This document shows, one piece after another, positions 1 to 5,109 of a DNA stretch of 5,109 nt. Numbering within the stretch: position 1 is the stretch's first letter; each line of letters starts with the position of its first letter. Location: positions 1 to 5,109 of the forward strand of contig CAMWWJ010000240.1 of NCBI GenBank assembly GCA_947177925.1, written 5' to 3'. Under the pieces are notes generated by a model, which saw only the letters and a program-made list of their open reading frames with translations, made no database searches and was not told the origin of the DNA. The translations under genes were made by a program, and so were the position numbers. This DNA comes from an uncultured Lachnospiraceae bacterium. Its GTDB lineage: Bacteria > Bacillota > Clostridia > Lachnospirales > Lachnospiraceae.

Positions 1-40
1 TAAAAGTATGTCGCTCATGCATCGAAGTTAGAACATAATC

Positions 41-69
41 ATTATAGACTTTTTTCAGGCAGATTTCAA
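41..69 (-). promoter_or_regulatory. Near-consensus vegetative promoter facing the left window edge
   Basis: On the minus strand TTGAAA (69-64) and TATAAT (46-41) are separated by exactly 17 bases, giving 5/6 and 6/6 matches to housekeeping sigma consensus boxes. The start site would fall near 34, so the transcribed product lies outside the window. It sits just beyond the left end of the insertion sequence, in flanking DNA. The -35 box is the centre of a 22-bp palindrome, which suggests repression by a dimeric regulator. Confidence 0.65.
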
Positions 70-77
70 TCTGTCTG
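56..77. promoter_or_regulatory. 22-bp near-perfect palindrome, operator-like (or terminator stem)
   Basis: On the plus strand, half-sites CAGGCAGATT and AATCTGTCTG flank a central TC. They match as inverted repeats with one mismatch in ten. The centre coincides with the -35 box TTGAAA of the leftward promoter, the typical position for a repressor operator. As RNA it can also fold into an 8-bp stem with a six-base loop. On the plus strand this is followed by TTTGTAATGTTT, so a weak plus-strand terminator is the alternative. On the minus strand it is followed by AAAAAA, which does not suit a terminator in that direction. Confidence 0.55.
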
Positions 78-85
78 TTTGTAAT

Positions 86-111
86 GTTTGTGTCAACACT
101 TTATTGACAAC
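86..111 (+). repeat. Left terminal inverted repeat of the ISLre2 element
   Basis: Reading inward from the left end, the repeat starts GTTTGTGTCAACAC and continues TTTATTGACAAC. It matches the right end, read inward, at 18 of 26 positions, including blocks GTT, GTGT, TTTATTG and CAA. It also contains the internal dyad TGTCAA (91-96) and TTGACA (104-109), which places a perfect TTGACA on each strand. Confidence 0.8.
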
Positions 112-148
112 CTGCTTCACAGTTTTTCTTAGACGTCTTTTTCTTTTT

Positions 149-1587
149 TTACAATAATGTTTTTGCAAAAGCTCTTCTTGATGCTGTCTGCACCGCATCC
201 CGTAGTGGGATATGCATATTGATTACATTCACGTATGGATTCCCCTTCCCGTCCTTTTCGGGCGCTTTCGCCGCACTTAATGTTGTAACCATTTCTGTCA
301 TCCGGATATTAAATATCAGTGCCTCCGCATATCTGTTTACCGTCTGGACCAGTTCTTTATTCTCTTTCCGGTAAAGCAGTTTCGCCATGTTGTTTGCTCC
401 GTTGACTGACCACCGCTTTCTGTTTCCTTTCATCCGTATCGTGATGACCGTACAGTTCTGGTTTTCCTGTACTCCCATGTTCCCATACCTCATTCCCTCC
501 GGCAGCTCCGGAAGTTTGATATTTCGTTTCCAGTACGGCACCAGTCCTTCCCTGTTATTGTAAAGATACCCGTACAGCTCCCTTGCTTTTTTTGAACGGG
601 TATCCTTTTCATCATCTGCTTCTACACTGTCTGCATATATCCAGATGTATTCCAGCATCTCATCCATTTTTTCTGTCTCAAATAATCTCTCTGTTTCTTT
701 CCTCGCTTCCTTGTCGCAGTTCAGTTTCCTTTTTATCTCCCGGCGTATGTGGAAGCGGTCCAGCTGGAATACAGTGTCCGGCTCATAGGGGTCTTTTATC
801 CAGCACCCTCCATCCCCATTCAGGATACGATACTCTATTTCGTCTGCATTATAAATACTTCGGATCTGCGCCTCTCGTTTCTCATGGAACTCTTTGCTTT
901 TTTCCATTCCCGCAATGACTCTTTTTCCGCACAGGCTGCTCCCGGATCTGTCATTTTTCTCCCATCCCTCATAAATTGTCGCAACCTTCATTTCCTGCTT
1001 TCCTATTGATTTATGGTCTTTTCCCTGCAGACGCAGCCATACGCCGTCCATTTCTTCAAAAAGAACCTTGACTTCCCTGCTTCCTGAAAGTTCGTCTGCA
1101 CTCATCTGTTTTACCTGAAGTTCTTCCTCCGCACTTACACGCTCGCCAAGCTTCTGTACAAGCTTCCATGCTCCTCCGTGGCTTATGGTCTGGCCGCTCG
1201 TACTGGAAATGATGTCGGCAGTCACACGGTATGGATTCTCTGTCACGCAGGATGCTATTTTTTCTGCCAGATTTGTAGAGAGCAATCCTATTTTATCCAT
1301 CTTTACCGCTTCGTCCAGAAGATACACAAAAGCTTATGCCCTTCTTCGTCCTTTGTCTGATATACATGGCGGGCGTAGGCGACATCCCCGTAAACTGTCT
1401 TTATTGTTGTGGTGCGGGTCCCCTTGTCTCTGTATCTGCTCCGGTCACGGCCTGCATGGAGTCCCTTGTCATAATCCTCCAGAATTATCCGTGTCATCTC
1501 CACTGCTGCCTCACAGACATATGTGAAGATTTTCTTCTCCAACTCCTTGAATGTTATCAGACTTTCCTCTACAATAGATTTCATCAT
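149..1587 (-). pseudogene. ISLre2-family transposase (UPF0236), broken by one frameshift
   Basis: Restoring one base gives 479 residues, the normal length for ISLre2 transposases. The N-terminal part (1587-1303) begins MMKSIVEESLITFKELEKKI and reaches 'VYGDVAYARHVYQTKDEEGHKL'. The remainder (1327-149) continues 'VYLLDEAVKMDKIG' and runs to the end. DDE-type candidates in that second part are D94 in 'EEMDGVWLRLQGK', D172 in 'LNGDGGCWIKD' and E288 in 'NMGVQENQNCTV', followed by 'RMKGNRKRWSVNGANNMAKL'. The numbering counts the methionine whose codon starts at 1327 as 1. The break lies in a T4 run on the minus strand (1331-1328): one more T gives G-H-K-L-F-V-Y-L-L. No canonical -1 slippery heptamer is seen, so a deletion is likelier than programmed frameshifting. 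The enzyme would cut and join the element's ends. The start is chosen by the ribosome site before 1587. Confidence 0.93.
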
Positions 1588-1592
1588 ACAGT

Positions 1593-1599
1593 CTCCTTT
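1593..1599 (-). promoter_or_regulatory. Ribosome binding site of the transposase
   Basis: AAAGGAG on the minus strand lies five bases before ATG at 1587 and eight before ATG at 1584 (protein start MMKSIVEES). This favours one of those over the longer frame that opens at 1617. The roughly 110 bases between here and the right terminal repeat hold no convincing promoter. Confidence 0.7.
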
Positions 1600-1710
1600 A
1601 CGTGTTTTTCTGGACAATTAACATCATAAAGAAAAACTGTATGATTGGGAAGTAGGGATTTTCATCTCCGCTTCCTTTTTTAGTTTACATAACTATTCAA
1701 AGCAACCTTT

Positions 1711-1736
1711 CTTGCCAATAAAAATTATACACTAAC
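1711..1736 (-). repeat. Right terminal inverted repeat of the ISLre2 element
   Basis: Read inward on the minus strand it starts GTTAGTGTATAATT and continues TTTATTGGCAAG, matching 18 of 26 positions of the left end. It adjoins the truncated domain V of the intron. The TATAAT inside it has no fitting -35 box upstream, so I do not call a promoter. Confidence 0.8.
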
Positions 1737-1761
1737 GTACCATTCGGTATACGGCGGTTCC
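1737..1761 (-). ncRNA. 5' half and apical hairpin of group II intron domain V
   Basis: Directly after the maturase stop, the minus strand reads GGAACCGCCGTATACC, GAAT, then GGTACG. The TACC/GGTA stem with its four-base loop is the distal helix of domain V. The strand that should follow to pair with ACCGCCGTA, expected as TACGGTGGT, is replaced by the insertion-sequence terminal repeat. Domain V is the catalytic heart of the ribozyme, so its loss abolishes splicing. Confidence 0.75.
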
Positions 1762-3186
1762 TTAGTTTTTACATACTTTCAGATAAAACTCTGTGAATGT
1801 TGGATATCCAAGTTTACGGAGTTTCTTATTGTTAAATGCAATCTGTAACACAAAATATCCACCACAGTACCAGTTTCCATTTCGCATGTTGGCACATATC
1901 CATGCCTTTTCTTCTTCCACACCTAACTTCTTTAATTCCTTGAATTTCGTCTTGACTTTCTTCTATTGCTTCCAAGAGATGGTTCTTATCTTATGTCTTA
2001 GCCATTCATCGCTTTTCCTTAAAAGTCCTTTCATATCTGCAAGCAAGAAATAATTTACCCATCCCTTGATATACTGCGTCAGTTTCATGGCTCTGTATTC
2101 ATTTTCCCATCCGGTTACTTCTTTTTGTCAGTTCTCTGATTCTGTCTTTCATTTTTGCCATTTTGCCACTGACTTCGGATGTACCCGAAACCTGCATTTC
2201 CCCTTATGACAGTAAAATGCGTATCCAAGGTATTTTAATTTGCTGATATGTACCACGCTTGTTTTCTTTCAGTTCACTTTCAGAAACAGTTTCCCCTCAA
2301 TGAACGGAATGATATTTCTCAAGGTTCTCTCTGCACTCTTTTTGCTTTTACAGAAAATCGCAGTCATCCGCATACCGCACATATCTGTGTCCTCTGCGTA
2401 TCAGTTCCTTGTCCAATTCATTCAGCATGATATTGCTAAGTAGTGGACTTAGTGGTCCGTCTTGCGGCATACCAGTTTCTGTCTTTTCAAATATCCCTCT
2501 GCTGATAACCCCTGCATTGAGATATTTGTGTATCAACGATATTACCCGCCCGTCTTTGATGGTTCTTGATAACATTTCTATCAGTTTACTATGGCTTACC
2601 GTATCAAAGAACTTTTCCAAGTCCATATCCACGACATACTCATATCCATCTTTAACGTTCTGCCGGCATTGTTTTCGTTCGTCATGCGCACCTCTCTTTG
2701 TTCGAAAACCAAAACTGTTTTCCGAAAACTGTTCCTCATATATCGGGGACAGCGCCTGCGTAATTGCCCGTTGAAATACCCTGTCAACTACTGTCAGCAC
2801 TCCCAGTTTTAGAAATTCTCCTTTTATTTCTTTGGGTATCTCTACCCTGCAAACTGGAGTTGGTTTATATTTCTCGCCATTTAACTTTTAAATTAGTTGT
2901 ATTCGATTATCTCTCAGGAACGGCAGATGTTCATCTACGCTCACCCCATCAACACCGCCTGCTCCTTTATTGGATTTCACTTTCCTGTATGCGTTATTCA
3001 GATTAGTCGGTTGTAAAATCTTCTCTAACAGTATGTCCGTCTGAAAGTTTGTGATGATGCGGTTGTTTTAAGCAATCCTCTGAAGGCGGACACTTCTGCA
3101 TACTCTTTCGATTTCGTCGATACCATTTGCAGATAGTCCTCAATATGAAGTTGTCTGTCCTTAAATCCACCATTGGTTACATTCAT
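1762..3186 (-). pseudogene. ltrA: Group II intron reverse transcriptase/maturase (LtrA-like), multiply broken
   Basis: Joined across frames, this is about 475 codons, the usual length for a group II intron RT with a maturase domain and no HNH endonuclease. Seen in order: N-terminus MNVTNGGFKDRQLHIEDYLQ; 'NKGAGGVDGVSVDEHL'; 'GVLTVVDRVFQRAI'; 'SENSFGFRTKRGAHD'; 'VDMDLEKFFDTV'; 'GMPQDGPLSPLLSN'; the catalytic 'VRYADDC'; then maturase segments 'KLTQYIKGWVNYFLLADMKG' and 'NMRNGNWYCGGYFVLQIAFN', ending 'FYLKVCKN'. Lesions seen: -1 shift near 3048; TAA at 2890-2888; shift after YADDC at about 2360-2357, best explained by loss of two bases; TGA at 2271-2269; 8-bp tandem duplication at 2168-2153; one extra base near 2113; TAG at 1965-1963 where W is expected. 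In addition, GMPQGG reads GMPQDG. It cannot make a working enzyme. The protein once served splicing and retrohoming of the surrounding intron. Confidence 0.95.
2153..2168 (-). repeat. 8-bp tandem duplication causing a frameshift in the maturase
   Basis: On the minus strand TGGCAAAA occurs twice in a row, directly before ATGAAAGAC. Removing one copy restores V-A-K-M-K-D-R-I-R-E-L, the expected maturase reading. The perfect identity of the two copies suggests a fairly recent replication-slippage event. Confidence 0.85.
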
Positions 3187-3455
3187 TTACCCACATCTCC
3201 TAAAGTTCATTCCTTCCCACAATGTCTTAAGCCATCATGGTACTATGACCTCTGCTGACTTCTCACCATTCGTTGTTACTACGAATTTTATACACATTTG
3301 TTGATGTGATTTCTGTTCGTCAGACCAGAGTTTTGACTCCAGCTTTCTTCAGATTCTACCTCACGATGGACACCCTTGCTCTTGGCTATACACTTCTCAC
3401 TACTGGGGCATGTTACAGACTTTCACCAATTAGATTTCGCCCATACTGGGTGCAT
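3187..3455 (-). ncRNA. Group II intron 5' ribozyme portion (shortened domains I to III)
   Basis: This is the non-coding leader of the intron, from the degenerate 5' splice end to the maturase start. The first 160 or so bases (3455 to about 3295) carry recognisable domain I sequence. The stretch from about 3260 to 3187, including AGCAGAGGTCATAGTACC and the maturase ribosome site, resembles the last part before the reading frame in relatives. The part normally between them, the rest of domain I and domain II, appears missing. The first intron base aligns as A where G is expected, and the fifth is A where G is expected, relative to the usual GUGCG. A candidate EBS1 ACAAAT (3301-3296) could pair at five of six positions with the end of the 5' exon (TTTTGT). 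That pairing is speculative. Confidence 0.7.
3197..3201 (-). promoter_or_regulatory. Ribosome binding site of the intron maturase pseudogene
   Basis: AGGAG on the minus strand lies ten bases upstream of ATG at 3186, in TAGGAGATGTGGGTAAATG. It supports 3186 as the original start of the maturase, which then reads MNVTNGGFKDRQLHIEDYLQ. Confidence 0.55.
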
Positions 3456-3457
3456 AC

Positions 3458-3476
3458 AAAAAACATGCTAGCATAC
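3458..3476 (-). terminator. Weak terminator-like hairpin with T6 tract after the kinase gene
   Basis: On the minus strand, about 30 bases after the kinase stop, the palindrome ATGCTAGCAT (3465-3474) is followed by GTTTTTTG. With two G-T wobbles it can fold as a 5-bp stem with a CTAG loop, then six T residues (3463-3458). It could end the two-component operon, but the stem is short, so efficiency is doubtful. The group II intron begins three bases after the T run. Some bacterial group II introns, notably class C, insert just behind terminators. Confidence 0.35.
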
Positions 3477-3505
3477 CAATACTGACATGTAATACTTAGT
3501 AAGTT

Positions 3506-4798
3506 TTATTTATCCCATTTCATCAGATTATTTAGATAAAACATAACACTTACATAAAATATATCCTCTTCCCATTTTATATTTAATAATCCATTCATTT
3601 CATCCACCATACGTTTAACACTTTTCATCCCTATTCCATGTTCTTCGGCATTAGGTTTTGTTGTCATCAATTGTTGATTCTCTAGTTTAATCTGACCAGA
3701 ATAACTATTTTCTATATTTATATACAAAACATTCTGTTTAAGTTTGATAGAAACTTTCAAATATTTTTTTGAAGATTTTGCAGAAGCATTAATTGCATTT
3801 TCTAGTAAATTGCCTAAAACCACATTAAACAAATAATTGTGAATTTCTATCCCTTCTGGTACAGATATACAAATGTGAACATCTTCTAATGTATGCTTCG
3901 CTGTCTGTAATAAATAATTCAGCGTTCCATCAATATCCTTATTTCCAGAAGCAACATGTTCATCATTATTAGACATATGTTTTTCCATTGCATCGATATA
4001 TTCAAGCAATTTGGATATTTCGTTCTGAATTGCTAAATATTTAAGTTCCCCTAGATGATGTTTCATATCATGCCATATCTCTCGTATTTTTTGATTAGAA
4101 GACTTTAATACATCTAATTGATTACTATAGATTTTCATTTTACTGAAAAAAGCTTCTTTCTCAACTTTCTGCTTATAGTAATCTTGTAACGCACCATATA
4201 AGTAGAAAATAGTAATATTAATTATAAGTATACCAAGAATTTCAATTTCTGTACAACTCTCATTATATATTCTTTTATTTACCAAAATCAATATTATTAG
4301 AATACTAATTGTTGGTACACTGATTAATCCTAGCCATAACGGAAAACTTACATTAAATTTATTGTTTTTTATAGCTTTTGTTTTTTCTATTATATTTACC
4401 AATACTAATAGCCCAGTACTTGTTATACATTCATTAATTGATTCCATAATTAAATTGGAGCTATTGTCTATTTTGGTTATAGAAAATACCAAACTTTCCA
4501 TAACAATATTTACTGAATATATGCAAAGTACACTAAGACCATCCTTTAATAGGCTTCCACGATATAGAGAAACTATCAAAAGCAAACCCAGAATATTAGT
4601 TAATATATTTATAAAAAGACTATGAAATAAATAATATCCTCCACTTGTTGCAATCACAAACAGGGTATATATACTTATTTTTAATAATCTGTTTTTACTA
4701 TTCGAAATATAGAATAACTCCATGAATCTATATATAGTATACGTTCTTAATATATTTGCAATTACCCCTATCAAAATATGTATCATAACATTTCTCAC
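3506..4798 (-). CDS. AgrC-like sensor histidine kinase (GHKL ATPase), membrane-bound
   Basis: This 430-residue protein is a membrane sensor kinase, probably phosphorylating the LytTR regulator encoded just upstream. Residues 1 to about 206 are hydrophobic, with six or seven probable membrane segments (about 5-27, 40-58, 60-79, 86-107, 122-138, 153-173, 186-204), as in AgrC-type peptide sensors. A helical linker follows, then the H-box 'IREIWHDMKHHL' (phosphoacceptor candidate H243). The C-terminal ATPase domain has an N-box 'VVLGNLLENAINAS' (N334) and a G-box 'EEHGIGMKSVKRM' (G388/G390). Size and layout match intact family members. The start used is GTG at 4798, overlapping the regulator's stop codon by four bases. 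ATG at 4786 (residue 5) is an alternative, since no strong ribosome site separates them. The ligand is unknown: no AgrB or AgrD gene is visible, and downstream DNA is replaced by mobile-element remnants. A non-peptide ligand cannot be excluded. Confidence 0.93.
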   Translation of the reverse strand: MRNVMIHILIGVIANILRTYTIYRFMELFYISNSKNRLLKISIYTLFVIATSGGYYLFHSLFINILTNILGLLLIVSLYRGSLLKDGLSVLCIYSVNIVMESLVFSITKIDNSSNLIMESINECITSTGLLVLVNIIEKTKAIKNNKFNVSFPLWLGLISVPTISILIILILVNKRIYNESCTEIEILGILIINITIFYLYGALQDYYKQKVEKEAFFSKMKIYSNQLDVLKSSNQKIREIWHDMKHHLGELKYLAIQNEISKLLEYIDAMEKHMSNNDEHVASGNKDIDGTLNYLLQTAKHTLEDVHICISVPEGIEIHNYLFNVVLGNLLENAINASAKSSKKYLKVSIKLKQNVLYINIENSYSGQIKLENQQLMTTKPNAEEHGIGMKSVKRMVDEMNGLLNIKWEEDIFYVSVMFYLNNLMKWDK

Positions 4799-5109
4799 TC
4801 TAACAACTCATGCCGCATTAATTTATCTTTAACATCTTTTCTGTGTGCTCTGGATATATTCAAAATATCTCCATTTATCATTTTTATCCATTCATAACTA
4901 TATGCCTCAACATAGTCATAATTTATTAAATATGACTTATGAATTTGTAAGAAAACCAAGTCTGGGAGCAGTTTTTCAACTTCTGTCAATTTTCCTTTGA
5001 ATATTCTCTCCTCTCCTGAACATAATATCATACATATTTTCTTATTATCACTTTTAAAATACATAATTTCTTGTAATGGTATTTTTTGAATAGCCTTTTC
5101 GTATTGATA
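4795..5109 (-). CDS. LytTR-family response regulator, C-terminal DNA-binding domain (5' end beyond window)
   Basis: The reading frame is open to the window edge, so the gene is partial. About 104 C-terminal residues are visible, beginning YQYEKAIQKIPLQEIMYFKS. They form a LytTR domain: the 'IPLQEIMYFKS' entry strand, then 'VFLQIHKSYLINYDYV' with the family's H-K/R-S-Y-L-x-N signature, then 'NGDILNISRAHRKDVK' near the end. LytTR proteins such as AgrA, VirR and ComE bind imperfect direct repeats as dimers and activate promoters. The aspartate-bearing receiver domain expected upstream is outside the window, so its presence is inferred from family architecture and from the kinase partner. The stop codon TGA overlaps the kinase start (GTGA), which suggests translational coupling and one operon with the regulator first. 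A stand-alone LytTR protein without a receiver domain is possible but less likely. The DNA is very AT-rich, like the kinase gene. Confidence 0.9.
   Translation of the reverse strand, partial: YQYEKAIQKIPLQEIMYFKSDNKKICMILCSGEERIFKGKLTEVEKLLPDLVFLQIHKSYLINYDYVEAYSYEWIKMINGDILNISRAHRKDVKDKLMRHELLE

Larger units (their letters stand above)
86..1736 (-). mobile_element. ISLre2-family insertion sequence with a frameshifted transposase
   Basis: The element is about 1651 bp, within the usual size of ISLre2 members. It is bounded by imperfect 26-bp terminal inverted repeats and has one transposase gene filling most of the length. The right end lies exactly where the group II intron's domain V breaks off, which independently supports that boundary. 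The outer two or three bases of the right end (GT) could belong to either element. No matching 8-9 bp target duplication is visible: right flank GTACCATTC, left flank GTTTGTAAT. This suggests that the left junction was altered after insertion. Base composition is clearly richer in GC than the two-component genes. The element may still be moved in trans by an intact relative, since both ends are present. Confidence 0.9.
1737..3455 (-). mobile_element. Group II intron remnant, truncated at its 3' end inside domain V
   Basis: Read on the minus strand, the intron begins near 3455 with ATGCACCCAGTATGGGCG, close to the GTGCGCCCAG start I associate with this intron type. Further blocks such as GCCAAGAGCAAGGGTGTCC and GTCTGACGAACAGAAATC match conserved domain I sequence from memory. 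A reverse transcriptase/maturase pseudogene occupies 3186-1762. Immediately after it comes the 5' half of domain V (GGAACCGCCGTATACC), which ends at the inverted repeat of the insertion sequence. The 3' strand of domain V, domain VI and the 3' exon are absent. Only about 270 bases lie between the 5' end and the maturase start, whereas complete domains I to III usually take about 500-600, so an internal deletion is inferred. The element cannot splice or move by itself. It lies in the same orientation as the kinase gene, whose coding sequence it does not interrupt. Confidence 0.88.

Noticed and set aside
583..1526. Several plus-strand open frames of 60-113 codons across the insertion sequence
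   Set aside because: They lie opposite the recognised transposase, overlap one another, show no family motifs and have odd composition. They are antisense shadows.
1303..1617. Programmed -1 frameshifting producing a two-ORF transposase
   Set aside because: ISLre2 elements normally have one open frame, and the site (AAG CTT TTG) is not an X-XXY-YYZ slippery heptamer. A one-base loss explains it better.
1724..1746. Promoter for the transposase using TATAAT in the right terminal repeat
   Set aside because: The hexamer 17 bases upstream on the minus strand is GTATAC, with only two matches to TTGACA.
2348..2800. Reverse transcriptase as part of a retron, diversity-generating element or defence system
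   Set aside because: The sequence is the LtrA type, is followed by maturase segments and half of domain V, and sits in an intron with a recognisable 5' end. No retron RNA or template/variable repeat pair is seen.
1793..3006. Plus-strand open frames of 67-121 codons opposite the intron maturase
   Set aside because: They mirror the minus-strand maturase, whose domains are recognised in order. None has recognisable motifs of its own.
3268..3286. Hairpin ATTCGT-7-ACGAAT followed by TTTT on the plus strand, as a terminator
   Set aside because: The stem is only 6 bp and AT-rich, it lies within intron RNA, and no plus-strand gene precedes it.
3273..3485. Plus-strand 70-codon frame across the intron 5' region
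   Set aside because: It lies entirely over conserved group II intron RNA sequence and the 5' exon border, with no protein motif.
1..5109. CRISPR array, tRNA, rRNA or riboswitch
   Set aside because: No regularly spaced repeats, no cloverleaf with a T-loop signature and no recognisable riboswitch core were seen on either strand.

Overview
The window reads like low-GC Firmicutes DNA, most likely class Clostridia and perhaps a Lachnospiraceae-type gut or rumen bacterium. This placement is an inference. It rests on an ISLre2-family transposase, a group II intron reverse transcriptase of a type I associate with Lachnospiraceae, and an AgrC/LytTR-type two-component pair. All recognised genes are on the minus strand, so transcription runs from the right edge towards the left.

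Right part (about 3506-5109, very AT-rich): the C-terminal LytTR DNA-binding domain of a response regulator enters from the right edge. It overlaps a complete 430-residue membrane histidine kinase of the AgrC/GHKL type by four bases (GTGA). These two genes are the only apparently intact protein-coding material in the window, although the regulator's receiver domain lies outside it. They resemble peptide-sensing quorum or bacteriocin regulators. No signal-peptide gene or AgrB-like processing gene is visible.

Middle (about 1737-3455): a dead group II intron begins about 50 bases after the kinase stop codon, in the same orientation. Its 5' end is recognisable. Only about 270 bases separate that end from the reverse transcriptase start, too few for complete domains I to III. 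The reverse transcriptase/maturase gene carries at least three in-frame stops and four frame disruptions, one of them an exact 8-bp tandem duplication. The intron stops inside domain V, leaving the 5' strand and apical hairpin but not the closing 3' strand, domain VI or the 3' exon.

Left part (86-1736): an ISLre2-family insertion sequence of about 1.65 kb, with 18/26-matching terminal inverted repeats, abuts the broken domain V. Its transposase has a single -1 frameshift near position 1330 but keeps its candidate catalytic residues. The DNA on its far side (1-85) is not the missing part of the intron, and no target duplication is visible. This suggests that a deletion or rearrangement followed insertion.

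The 85-base left flank holds a near-consensus promoter facing the left edge. A 22-bp near-perfect palindrome is centred on its -35 box.

Overall this is a mobile-element graveyard, an insertion sequence nested in a group II intron, immediately downstream of a peptide-sensor-like two-component system. I see no CRISPR array, tRNA, rRNA or clearly new system. The points most worth a second look are the palindrome-promoter, the asymmetric insertion-sequence junctions and the orphan sensor pair.
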